21,879 bases of DNA from an uncultured Clostridia bacterium. GTDB taxonomy: Bacteria > Bacillota > Clostridia > Oscillospirales > CAG-272. A model generated the notes under the pieces. It saw only the letters and a list, made by a program, of their open reading frames with translations, ran no database searches and was not told where the DNA came from. Positions 7,602 through 15,752 of this stretch are shown in pieces; position 1 is the stretch's first letter; every line of letters starts with the position of its first letter. Location: NCBI GenBank assembly GCA_947652805.1, contig CANTEM010000006.1, positions 1 through 21,879 on the forward strand, given 5' to 3'. Position numbers and translations under genes: made by a program.

Positions 7602-9221
7602 TCACCGCCGTCCGTTTTTTATAAGCTGCGGCGCAATGGCAAACGCAATCATGCCAAGTACCCCATCCACCAGCGCTACACCAATCATAGCTAAGGGCAC
7701 CGCATGGAACACCAGCCCCAAAACAATGACAGCCGCAGCAGGAATCAGCCCCAGATATACTAGAAGAACCTGAATAATCACCTTGACACCCTGAGAAATG
7801 GACACAGGCAGGGACAGATCTGCAAGCGCTCCCGCATTCGCCGAGAAAAAATCCAGCGAAAGAATAAACAATACCCCTGCCAATCCGGGAACAATGGCAG
7901 ACGTCCCCAGCATGATCACAGATACAATCATCGCCGGGATCAGATCCAGCAGACAGGACACACTGCCGGATAAAATCGTCCACCCGAATTTCTGATACGC
8001 GCCGGCAGGAAGGGTCACAAAAAAGCTGGTTTTCAGCTCCGCTTCCAGCGGATTCCCAAGGGAGCGGAAATATGCCAGTACGCCAAACACAGCAACAACC
8101 CAATACATACCGCCCGCTGCGTCGGCTTTATTCACAATCCACAGCACAAACACAGCCGCAAGGAGATAGGTAATCATAGTCGATGTAAAAACTCCAAACC
8201 AGGCGAACCGTCTCCGGTTATACATGTTTTTATAAAATAACACGCTTGCGCCGCTTCCGCCGATTTTCCCGTTTCGGCGCAAACGCTCGCTACGTTCCTT
8301 TTTACGGGTCGCAATCCCGCCTTTTTCCTTTGCTTGCGCCAAAGCTGCGGCAGTTTCCTCGGATTTTGCCATTGCATCTTCATAAAAGTCTGCACGGATG
8401 CGCCATATCACAGCAACAAGCGCCCCAATTACTGCAAGACACAGCACGCCCATACCTGCCGCCGCCGGATAATTTCCAAGAAGGGAGAAATCCAGCACGC
8501 CTTTGATCCAGCCCCATATAGGAACCAGCAGTGCCCCTTTGCTGCACCAGAATGCAAACGCGCAGGAAAGAATATCCCCGCCACTGCTTTGCCAATATGC
8601 GGCAAATGCCAGCGCTGCCACGCCGCATATACTCACCACAGTGGGAACGATGTATTTCCGCAGCCGCACATGGGTTGCCGTCACCGTATACACCAGCACG
8701 GACAAAAGCTGTCCGGTAACAAGCGTAAGTCCCCACACTGCCAGCATAGCAATGCATGCCCCAATGGAAATGCCCATATTTACGTGAAGATTGGGAATCT
8801 GAAAAATCAGATACAGCCCCGCGGCAATCAGTCCGCCCATTTTAAAAATCAATCGGAACAGCAGTACAGACTGGGGCTTCATAGGAGCCTGGAACAGCAA
8901 ATTCACATCCGCCATATGGAAAATACCGGATCCGGATTTTTCCGCAGTTACCACATTCCAAAGGAGCGCTGCCAAAATCACACCGCCGCTCACCAGGGAA
9001 ACAAAGTTTGCGGTCAGCGCCGGATCTCCTGCATCCTCAGGAACCGTTTCTTCAGCCTGCATAAAATCGTCCGATTCAGAATTATCTGAAAACATACCTG
9101 CAAGTCCGCCGATCACACCGCCGAACAGAACGCAAATGAGCAGGATGATCACATAGGTTTTCATCAGCTTCCGGATCTGATTGATCAGCGTGTGGGCGGC
9201 ATAATAGAAAAACGCTTTCAC
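7602..9221 (-). CDS. Membrane subunit of an ABC exporter (putative ABC exporter family)
   Basis: A 539-residue, very hydrophobic protein with roughly a dozen membrane segments in two halves. A basic cytoplasmic linker (about 285-325, many Lys/Arg/Glu) separates them, and an acidic outward loop (about 45-68) follows the first helix. The architecture and sequence pattern resemble the 'putative ABC exporter' family in Firmicutes, recalled rather than searched. It starts at ATG 9221 overlapping the stop of the ATPase gene by 4 bases (ATGA), so the two form a transporter pair translated together. The substrate is not evident. The MITE-like element lies just beyond its stop codon, and there is no conventional U-tract terminator. 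Confidence 0.82.
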   Translation of the reverse strand: MKAFFYYAAHTLINQIRKLMKTYVIILLICVLFGGVIGGLAGMFSDNSESDDFMQAEETVPEDAGDPALTANFVSLVSGGVILAALLWNVVTAEKSGSGIFHMADVNLLFQAPMKPQSVLLFRLIFKMGGLIAAGLYLIFQIPNLHVNMGISIGACIAMLAVWGLTLVTGQLLSVLVYTVTATHVRLRKYIVPTVVSICGVAALAFAAYWQSSGGDILSCAFAFWCSKGALLVPIWGWIKGVLDFSLLGNYPAAAGMGVLCLAVIGALVAVIWRIRADFYEDAMAKSEETAAALAQAKEKGGIATRKKERSERLRRNGKIGGSGASVLFYKNMYNRRRFAWFGVFTSTMITYLLAAVFVLWIVNKADAAGGMYWVVAVFGVLAYFRSLGNPLEAELKTSFFVTLPAGAYQKFGWTILSGSVSCLLDLIPAMIVSVIMLGTSAIVPGLAGVLFILSLDFFSANAGALADLSLPVSISQGVKVIIQVLLVYLGLIPAAAVIVLGLVFHAVPLAMIGVALVDGVLGMIAFAIAPQLIKNGRR

Positions 9222-9919
9222 CTTGCACCCTCCGTAATTTCAAAGAACAGATCCTCCAGACTGTGTGCTCCTTCCTCCACCTCACGGCGAGTCACATTGG
9301 CGCGCACCTGTCCTTTCTGCATGATGACCGTTCTGTCCCACAGCATATCCACACTGTCGATCATATGGGTGCTGACCAGTATGGCGCAGCCCGCGTCCCG
9401 CATCTCCTGCATCATGGCTTTCAATTCCTTAATCGCATGGGGATCCAGCCCCACCATAGGCTCGTCAAACAAGAGATATTTCGGGCGTGGCAGCAGTCCG
9501 AGACAAATACTCAGCTTCTGCTGCATGCCTTTGGAAAGCTCATCCCCGAATTTTTTCACCTTATCCGTCATTTCAAACCGGGCAAGAAGCTGCTCTGCAT
9601 ACGCCTGATAATCCTGTAATTTATACACCCGTGCGATAAACTCCATATGCTCGCCGACTGTCAGGTTCGGATACAGGGCAGGCATTTCCGGCACATAGCC
9701 CAGAAGCCGCTTTGCTTCTACACTTTTGTTGGGGAACCCATCCACTGTAACGGTTCCGTTATACCGGAGAAATCCGGTGATGGATTTCATAATCGTGCTT
9801 TTCCCGGATCCGTTGGGACCGAGCAGCACCGTAACATTCCCCGGTTCCATATCAAAGGTGACCCGGTCGCATGCCGTCACCTTGCCGTATTGCTTGATTA
9901 CATTGCAAACGCTTAACAT
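9218..9919 (-). CDS. ABC transporter ATP-binding subunit
   Basis: A 233-residue cytoplasmic ATPase with all motor motifs: Walker A GPNGSGKS (34-41), signature LSKGM (128-132), Walker B YLLFDEP with catalytic Glu153, D-loop GLDP and H-loop His185 in STHM. The Q-loop position reads GYVPE, typical for exporter-type ATPases of the CcmA/DrrA branch. It pairs with the membrane protein encoded immediately downstream (4-base overlap). Its ATG lies 1 base beyond the mtaB stop, and its GGAAGGA ribosome binding site is inside the last mtaB codons, so it is transcribed and probably translated with mtaB. Confidence 0.93.
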   Translation of the reverse strand: MLSVCNVIKQYGKVTACDRVTFDMEPGNVTVLLGPNGSGKSTIMKSITGFLRYNGTVTVDGFPNKSVEAKRLLGYVPEMPALYPNLTVGEHMEFIARVYKLQDYQAYAEQLLARFEMTDKVKKFGDELSKGMQQKLSICLGLLPRPKYLLFDEPMVGLDPHAIKELKAMMQEMRDAGCAILVSTHMIDSVDMLWDRTVIMQKGQVRANVTRREVEEGAHSLEDLFFEITEGAR

Positions 9920-9920
9920 A

Positions 9921-11210
9921 TTAAATCCTTCCTTTCAATATACAGCCGTCTCTTCCAGTTGGATAGACAGTCAAAATCTCTCCGGTACAGTCCCGATCCG
10001 TCGGAATCTCGCAGGGAACAAAATGCTCCGTGTGTCCCGTGGTGATACCGTTTTCCCACTTTTCGCCAAGCACGTACACCGGATGCTCCTGATGCGCTGC
10101 TATGTACTGCTCCAAAAGGGCGTCCTGCACCTGCTTCTGTACCGCCGCAAGATACGCCGCCCGGCGTTTTTTCTCCGGCGCAGGAATCTGATCCGGCATA
10201 GCCTCCGCCTCTGTTCCCTTCCGAGCAGAGTATGGGAAAATATGCAAATGGAGAAACTGCGCCGTCTTACAGAATGACACCGTTTCCAGAAAGTCTGCTT
10301 CCGTCTCTCCGGGAAAGCCTACGATCACATCGGCACTGAAGGTCACACCCGGCAACGCTTCCCTTGCGCATGCCATATTTTTCAGAACGGTTTCGGCAGT
10401 ATATCTGCGCCGCATCCGGTTCAATGTTTTCGTACATCCCGACTGTACCGACAAATGAAAGTGGGGAAGCAAATGGGAAAGCGCAGCGGCTCCCTGCACA
10501 AAAGAAGGACGCAGCACCGTAGGATCCAGTGAACCCAGCGCAATTCTCCGGATACCGGGAATCCGGTCCACCCTCTCCAGCAGGATTCCCAAATCCACAT
10601 CTGCAAGATCCTTCCCGTAGGATCCCGTTTCGATCCCGGTGAGGATCACCTCACAGCAGCCCTTTTCTGCGATAGCAGTCGCCTCCGACACCACACGGTC
10701 GGCGGGCTTGGAGCGCACCCGTCCCCGCGCCGCGGGAATAATACAATATGCACACCGGTTTTCGCAGCCGTCTTCAATTTTTATATAAGCCCGGGCACGC
10801 CGGGGAGAAGCAATCCGCAGTCCGTCATAGGATGCGACCCGTATGTCGGAAACAGAAGATACATCATATCCGCCGGATACCAGCGCCTGGGCAATATCTG
10901 CAATTTTATCCTTGTCCCCGTTGCCCACCACGGCAGACGCGCCAAGTTCAGCGGCAATCTCCGGGGAAACCTGGGCAAAGCAACCGGTAACAATCACAGC
11001 AGAATCTGCGGCGGCGCTCACAGCTCTACGGATCAGCTGCCGGGATTTCCGGTCGCTTTCCGCAGTCACCGTGCATGTGTTGATAATGATTACATCGCTG
11101 TTCTCACCGTATGGTACCAGCGTAAAGCCTCGGGCTGCAAGCTGTTCGCCGATCGCATCGGATTCATATTGATTCACTCTGCACCCAAGGGTGCAAACAG
11201 AAGCTTTCAT
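9921..11210 (-). CDS. mtaB: tRNA threonylcarbamoyladenosine(37) methylthiotransferase
   Basis: A radical-SAM enzyme that adds a methylthio group to t6A37 of tRNAs, giving ms2t6A. The 429-residue protein has the N-terminal methylthiotransferase domain with the MtaB-type opening TLGCRVNQYES and the three auxiliary-cluster cysteines Cys10, Cys46 and Cys77. The radical-SAM motif CxxxCxxC is Cys149, Cys153, Cys156 in EDGCENRCAYC. A C-terminal TRAM-like region (about 370-429) follows. The MtaB assignment over MiaB or RimO rests on the 'GCRVNQ' opening. The Shine-Dalgarno before ATG 11210 is weak (GGAT). A good promoter lies about 70 bases upstream. An ABC exporter pair follows without a gap. Confidence 0.94.
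   Translation of the reverse strand: MKASVCTLGCRVNQYESDAIGEQLAARGFTLVPYGENSDVIIINTCTVTAESDRKSRQLIRRAVSAAADSAVIVTGCFAQVSPEIAAELGASAVVGNGDKDKIADIAQALVSGGYDVSSVSDIRVASYDGLRIASPRRARAYIKIEDGCENRCAYCIIPAARGRVRSKPADRVVSEATAIAEKGCCEVILTGIETGSYGKDLADVDLGILLERVDRIPGIRRIALGSLDPTVLRPSFVQGAAALSHLLPHFHLSVQSGCTKTLNRMRRRYTAETVLKNMACAREALPGVTFSADVIVGFPGETEADFLETVSFCKTAQFLHLHIFPYSARKGTEAEAMPDQIPAPEKKRRAAYLAAVQKQVQDALLEQYIAAHQEHPVYVLGEKWENGITTGHTEHFVPCEIPTDRDCTGEILTVYPTGRDGCILKGRI
9926..9932 (-). promoter_or_regulatory. Ribosome binding site of the ABC ATPase inside the mtaB 3' end
   Basis: GGAAGGA on the - strand, 6 bases from the ATPase ATG, is also the coding sequence for the penultimate Gly-Arg-Ile codons of MtaB. 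It supports the ATPase start and coupling between the two genes. Confidence 0.75.
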
Positions 11211-11277
11211 GCAGTTGGATATCCAAGCCTTTCCTGTAGTTTTCTCATTAAGACTTTATATAGTAAACACTGATCAA

Positions 11278-11306
11278 AGTATAGCACGCCTGTCGGGTTT
11301 TGTAAA
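11278..11306 (-). promoter_or_regulatory. Promoter of the mtaB-ABC exporter operon
   Basis: On the - strand, TTTACA (11306-11301), a 17-base spacer and TATACT (11283-11278), placing the start near 11271 and about 60 bases of leader before mtaB. It is divergent from the upp promoter about 50 bases away. Confidence 0.72.
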
Positions 11307-11356
11307 GAAAATACCGAAAGCAGGGGCAGATTCATGCAATTTGTGGAAAAAGAGAC

Positions 11357-11385
11357 TTGAAAAGGCACAAAATGCCGTGTATAAT
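11357..11385 (+). promoter_or_regulatory. Promoter of upp
   Basis: TTGAAA (11357-11362), a 17-base spacer and a perfect TATAAT (11380-11385). A small inverted repeat GGCA-N5-TGCC (11364-11376) sits within the spacer, where a regulator could act, though it may be chance. The leader is about 68 bases; I saw no PyrR-type or other riboswitch fold in it. Confidence 0.8.
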
Positions 11386-11459
11386 AGAAAAAGAAGCATG
11401 TCCAACAAAATAATACTACTATAAAATTTCTTTGCGCAATGCGCTGAAAGAGGAACGAT

Positions 11460-12089
11460 ATGGGAACACTGCATGTTATTGATCATCCTATGATTATGCA
11501 TAAACTGACGCTGATGCGGGACAAAGATACCGGAGCAAAGGATTTCCGCCAGCTGCTGAATGAGATTTCCATGCTTATGGGCTATGAAATTACCAGAGAT
11601 CTGCCCACAGAGGATGTAGCGATCGAAACCCCGGTGGCGCGTATGGCCGCAAAGAAAATTTCCGGCAAAAAGCTTGCCATTGTTCCGATTCTGCGGGCAG
11701 GGCTTGGTATGGTCGACGGTCTGTTGAGTCTGATCCCCGTTGCAAAGGTGGGGCATATCGGTCTGTATCGGGATCCCGACACCCACACCCCTGTGGAATA
11801 CTACTGCAAAATGCCCCCGGATATCAGCGAACGTATCGTGATTCTGGCAGATCCCATGCTGGCGACCGGCGGAAGTGCAGCCGATGCAATCACTATGCTG
11901 AAAAAGCGGGGCTGCACCAACATCAAGCTGATGTGCCTGGTAGGCGCACCGGAAGGTGCCAAGGCTGTTATGGAACAGCATCCCGATGTAGATATTTACA
12001 TTGCAGCAATGGATGAGCGTCTCAATGAGCACAAATATATCATCCCCGGTCTGGGCGACGCAGGCGACAGACTGTTCGGAACCAAATAA
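11460..12089 (+). CDS. upp: Uracil phosphoribosyltransferase
   Basis: It salvages uracil with PRPP to UMP. The 209-residue protein has the normal family length, the PRPP-binding loop ILADPMLATGGSA (128-140), the flexible arm around VEYYCKMP (112-119) and the diagnostic uracil-binding C-terminus GLGDAGDRLFGTK. The start ATG has a GAGGAA site close upstream. It has its own promoter and is closed by a strong terminator, so it is probably monocistronic apart from read-through into the pseudouridine synthase gene. Confidence 0.97.
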   Translation: MGTLHVIDHPMIMHKLTLMRDKDTGAKDFRQLLNEISMLMGYEITRDLPTEDVAIETPVARMAAKKISGKKLAIVPILRAGLGMVDGLLSLIPVAKVGHIGLYRDPDTHTPVEYYCKMPPDISERIVILADPMLATGGSAADAITMLKKRGCTNIKLMCLVGAPEGAKAVMEQHPDVDIYIAAMDERLNEHKYIIPGLGDAGDRLFGTK

Positions 12090-12101
12090 AAACTGACCCG
12101 G

Positions 12102-12133
12102 CAGGGGACAGGGATGCCCTGTCCCCTGTTTTA
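12102..12133 (+). terminator. Rho-independent terminator after upp
   Basis: A perfect 12-bp GC-rich stem (12102-12113 with 12117-12128, loop ATG, or a 10-bp stem with a larger loop) followed by TTTT. It leaves only about 30 bases before the next start codon, with no room for a full promoter between them. Confidence 0.9.
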
Positions 12134-12163
12134 TTCCGGTCAAACCATAGGAAAGGAACCTGT

Positions 12164-13159
12164 ATGCTCCGCATTATCCTGAATAAAAACGACGGCGGGC
12201 AGCGCCTGGACAAATTTCTGCAAAAGACGCTGAAGGGTTTGCCGACCGCTTTGATGTATAAATATATCCGCAAAAAGCGGGTGAAGGTGAACGGAAAACG
12301 GGCGAAGGAAAACCAGATCCTCTGTGCCGGCGACTGTATCGAACTGTATATCCCCGACGAGTTTTCCAAAAATGAAGCGGACACCTCCGAACTGGATCGG
12401 GTTCGCGCCGTGCCCCGAATCGTATATGAAGATGAAAATATTATAATATGCGACAAGCTTCCCGGGATTCTGTCCCACACAGGGGACAAAAACGAACAGG
12501 GTTCCGGCAAAATCCCCGAGCGGGACACTCTGATCTTTATTTTACAGGCATATCTGTATCACAAAGGGGAATATAATCCCAAAGATGAAGCCTCCTTTGC
12601 CCCCGCCCTGTGCAACCGGATCGACCGGAATACCGGCGGCATCGTCATCGCCGCCAAAAACGCCGCCGCCCTGCGGGAAATGAATCGGCTGATCCGGGAG
12701 GGACTGTTAGATAAACGATATCTGTGCGCAGTCCATGGAAAGCCAAGACCGGAAAAAGCTGTCCTGGAAGGATATCTGTTCAAAAACGCAAAAACAAAAA
12801 CGGTCTCCGTTTCAAAAACCCCCACCCGGGGCGCAAAGCCGATCGTTACCGGATACCGCACCCTATCCTATAATCAAGAGTATGACCTTTCCCTGCTGGA
12901 AATCCGCCTGGAAACAGGACGCACCCATCAGATCCGTGCCCATATGGCATGGGCGGGACATCCCCTGCTGGGGGAAGGTAAATACGGACAGAACAAGCAG
13001 GATCGCGCCCTTGGATTTACCCATCAGGCGCTGTATGCCTATCAGATAACCTTCACTGTACCGGACGGTCCCCTGGCATATTTAAGCGGCAAAACCTTTT
13101 GTGCCGACAGGGAAAATATCGGTTTTCTAAAATTATTTTCATGGAGAAACAGGTCTTGA
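12164..13159 (+). CDS. RluA-family pseudouridine synthase with S4 domain
   Basis: It isomerises uridines to pseudouridine in RNA, most likely rRNA. The 331-residue protein has an N-terminal S4 RNA-binding domain (about 3-62, including LDKFLQ and RVKVNGK), then the RluA catalytic domain. The motif is NRIDRNTGG, with catalytic Asp154 in place of the more common RLDxxTSG wording. A conserved GRTHQIRAHM element follows (about 252-261). It is RluC/RluD-like; the target uridine cannot be deduced. A GGAAAGGA site lies just upstream of the ATG. Its 3' end overlaps lnt by 19 bases. No promoter was seen between the upp terminator and this gene, so it may depend on read-through or on a poorly matching promoter. 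Confidence 0.9.
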   Translation: MLRIILNKNDGGQRLDKFLQKTLKGLPTALMYKYIRKKRVKVNGKRAKENQILCAGDCIELYIPDEFSKNEADTSELDRVRAVPRIVYEDENIIICDKLPGILSHTGDKNEQGSGKIPERDTLIFILQAYLYHKGEYNPKDEASFAPALCNRIDRNTGGIVIAAKNAAALREMNRLIREGLLDKRYLCAVHGKPRPEKAVLEGYLFKNAKTKTVSVSKTPTRGAKPIVTGYRTLSYNQEYDLSLLEIRLETGRTHQIRAHMAWAGHPLLGEGKYGQNKQDRALGFTHQALYAYQITFTVPDGPLAYLSGKTFCADRENIGFLKLFSWRNRS

Positions 13160-14787
13160 AAACATCTGACGCAATCACATCCCTGAAAAAAACACGGCGC
13201 ATGCCCGTGTTTTTCCTGTATGCCCTGTGCGGATGTCTTACTGCTCTTCCCATGGTCTTTCCCATGCTCTGGTTTCTCAGCTGGCTTACCCCCGCCCCCG
13301 TTTTCGCCGCCGTTTTTTTCGCACCAGTGCCGGCAAAGCATCCCCTGCGGCGCGCATGGAGCAGAGGACTTTCTTTTTTCTACTGCTACGGGCTGATCGT
13401 CTTTTACTGGTTTATCGAGCTGTATCCTCTGGATTTTGCAGGGCTGGATAAATGGGGGGCGCTGGCCGTCATATTGGTGGCATGGTTTGGCCTGCCCCTT
13501 CTGCAAGGGATATTTTCGGCATTTCTCTTTTTATGTCTGCACCTGCTCAGAGAAAAATGTACAAGATCCCGTTTCCGCAGCACGCCGATTCTCCTGCCCC
13601 TTTGCGCCGCCGGCTTGTGGATTCTTTTTGAATGGATACAAACCCTGACATGGGCTGGAGTCCCCTGGGGCAAGCTGGCGCTTACCCAATGCGGTTGGCT
13701 CCCCCTCGTGCAAAGCGCGTCTCTCCTGGGTTCTTACACCGTCAGCTTTCTGATCATACTGACCGCTTCCCTTTTGTCCTTTGCATTGTATTATTTAAAA
13801 AATGCAACTCCAAAACGCGCCGCCGCATTTACCGCTGCCGCTCTCTGTGTGTTCGGCTCCAACGCCGTATACGGCGCGCTCCGCTGCGCACTGTATCAAC
13901 CGAAAGGCGAGCAGATCACGGTCGCTGCCGTGCAGGGGAATATTTCCTCCTCGGAAAAATGGGACGAAAAAACAAACAGCACCTTAGACGTCCATAAAAA
14001 ACTGACGCTGGAAGCAGCCGACGATGGCGCGGATTTGATTCTGTGGCCGGAAACAGCACTGCCGTATGTATACAGCACCGGCGGCAAGCTGGACGTCTAT
14101 CTGACCGATTTGGCAAAGGAAGCCGACGTTCCCATTTTTGCAGGATTTTTCATCCAGGATAAGGAACGCCGTCTGTACAATGTAATCGGTCAGGCGGAGC
14201 CGGACACAGGTGTGGGGGACACATTTTATAAAAAGCGCCGGCTGGTTCCCTTCGGAGAATTTGTACCCATGCGCGAGCTGGTGATGTTTCTGATTCCGCC
14301 CCTCTCCCAGTTGTCTGCCCTAGATAATGATGTAACGCCGGGAGACAGTCCCGAATTGTTTGAAACGGCATACGGGAAAATCGGATCCGTCATCTGCTTT
14401 GATTCCATTTATGAAACGCTGATTTTGGACAGTGTGCGTGCCGGAGCAAACCTGATCTGCATTTCCACAAACGATTCCTGGTTTGGAGATTCCGCCGCCG
14501 TATACGAACACAATTCCCATGCAAAGCTACGGGCGATCGAAACGGGTCGATACGTAGTGCGTGCAGCCAACACAGGGATATCTTCGATCATCACTCCTAC
14601 CGGAAAAGTAACAGAAAGTCTGCCGCCCCTTGCAGAAGGCTATATTTTGGATGATGTTTATATGATCTGCGACCATACCCTGTATACCATGCTGGGCAAT
14701 ATTCTCGTTCTTGCTGCCGGCGTGTATATCGCCGCACTGCCGCTATGGCCTGCCAAAGACAAAAGGAAAACGGAGAATCCATCATGA
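13141..14787 (+). CDS. lnt: Apolipoprotein N-acyltransferase
   Basis: This membrane enzyme adds the third acyl chain to the N-terminal cysteine of lipoproteins. With the ATG at 13141 it has 548 residues. The N-terminal ~245 residues are hydrophobic with about seven membrane spans. A nitrilase-fold domain (about 255-500) carries the triad Glu304 (in WPETALP), Lys365 (in YKKRRLVPFGE) and Cys419 (in ICFDS), plus NDSWFG. A last membrane span is near residue 505-530. The reading frame is open upstream to a TTG at 13099, but 13141 is the first ATG. Neither it nor ATG 13201 has a good Shine-Dalgarno, so the start is uncertain. It sits between two RluA-type genes (overlaps of 19 and 4 bases). Lnt is classical for Gram-negatives and known in some Gram-positives. 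Confidence 0.9.
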   Translation: MEKQVLKTSDAITSLKKTRRMPVFFLYALCGCLTALPMVFPMLWFLSWLTPAPVFAAVFFAPVPAKHPLRRAWSRGLSFFYCYGLIVFYWFIELYPLDFAGLDKWGALAVILVAWFGLPLLQGIFSAFLFLCLHLLREKCTRSRFRSTPILLPLCAAGLWILFEWIQTLTWAGVPWGKLALTQCGWLPLVQSASLLGSYTVSFLIILTASLLSFALYYLKNATPKRAAAFTAAALCVFGSNAVYGALRCALYQPKGEQITVAAVQGNISSSEKWDEKTNSTLDVHKKLTLEAADDGADLILWPETALPYVYSTGGKLDVYLTDLAKEADVPIFAGFFIQDKERRLYNVIGQAEPDTGVGDTFYKKRRLVPFGEFVPMRELVMFLIPPLSQLSALDNDVTPGDSPELFETAYGKIGSVICFDSIYETLILDSVRAGANLICISTNDSWFGDSAAVYEHNSHAKLRAIETGRYVVRAANTGISSIITPTGKVTESLPPLAEGYILDDVYMICDHTLYTMLGNILVLAAGVYIAALPLWPAKDKRKTENPS

Positions 14788-15752
14788 CCATTCAGATTGA
14801 TGCAGCCATTGCAGGAAAAACCATCCGAGAATATCTGCGCAATGACCTTGGCTATTCCGGCGGCATGCTGAAGCGGCTGAAGTTTATGGACGGCGGAATC
14901 ACGGTGAACGGCGGATTCGTTACAGTACGGTATGTACTCAGAGAGGGGGATGTGCTTGCGCTCGCATCGGAGGATCGGGAGGAGGACACCTGCCCCTATA
15001 TGATCCCGGTAGATCTCCCAATCAAAATCGCATACGAAGACGAACACATCACCGCCGTGGACAAGCCCCCGGCCATGCCGGCGCATCCTTCCCACGGTCA
15101 CCGGCTGGACACTGTGGCAAACGCCCTCGCCTTCCGATATGCAGGCGCGCCCTTTGTGTTCCGCCCGGTGAACCGGCTGGACGGAGACACCAGCGGTCTC
15201 ATGCTCACGGCGCGCAGCCGACTTGCTGCCTCCAAAATGTATCAGCACATGATCGCGGGAAACATCCGCAAATTATATATTGCCATTCTCTGCGGCACGC
15301 CAAGCGCCCCCGCAGGAGAAATCCGTTTTCCCCTTTGTCGCTGCGGGGACAGCATTATCATGCGGCGGGTTGCCCAGCCGGAAGATACAGATGCAAAAGA
15401 CGCCTGCACCCTGTACCGGGTGCTTGCAGAAAATGAAACCTATTCCGTTGTTTTAGCTGCGCCCATTACCGGACGAACCCACCAGCTCCGGGTACATTTT
15501 TCCGTAGTAGGATGCCCCCTTGCTGGAGATACTATGTACGGTGGACAGGACACGGATATCAGTCGACATGCACTCCACGCAGTGCACCTGTCTTTTCCTC
15601 ATCCTGAAAAGGCTGAAACCGTTTCCCTGTATTCCCCCCTGCCGGAAGATATGGAAAAGCTTTGTCCTATGGAAAAAAGTGCTTTAAAACAGGCAGTACT
15701 TCTGGAAGCAGACCGATATTTTGCAGACGTGAGGTCAGATTATGAAAAATAA
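14784..15752 (+). CDS. Second RluA-family pseudouridine synthase
   Basis: A 322-residue RNA pseudouridine synthase. An S4-like N-terminal part (about 1-65) is followed by the catalytic domain with NRLDGDTSG (catalytic Asp133) and GRTHQLRVHF. The ATG at 14784 overlaps the lnt stop as ATGA and has a GGAGA site, so it is preferred over the in-frame ATG at 14745, which would add 13 residues inside lnt. It is only a distant paralogue of the synthase gene at 12164-13159: the motifs are shared, but the flanking sequence and domain spacing differ. They probably modify different sites. The gene overlaps the following DUF3810 gene by 11 bases. Confidence 0.9.
   Translation: MTIQIDAAIAGKTIREYLRNDLGYSGGMLKRLKFMDGGITVNGGFVTVRYVLREGDVLALASEDREEDTCPYMIPVDLPIKIAYEDEHITAVDKPPAMPAHPSHGHRLDTVANALAFRYAGAPFVFRPVNRLDGDTSGLMLTARSRLAASKMYQHMIAGNIRKLYIAILCGTPSAPAGEIRFPLCRCGDSIIMRRVAQPEDTDAKDACTLYRVLAENETYSVVLAAPITGRTHQLRVHFSVVGCPLAGDTMYGGQDTDISRHALHAVHLSFPHPEKAETVSLYSPLPEDMEKLCPMEKSALKQAVLLEADRYFADVRSDYEK

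Noticed and set aside
11386..11459. Riboswitch or PyrR attenuator in the upp leader
   Set aside because: The leader is too short and I could not find a terminator/antiterminator pair or the PyrR-binding pattern.
13099..13140. TTG-initiated N-terminal extension of Lnt
   Set aside because: The extension lies wholly in the upstream synthase gene, has no ribosome binding site and adds nothing that resembles the family. ATG 13141 is preferred, with moderate certainty only.
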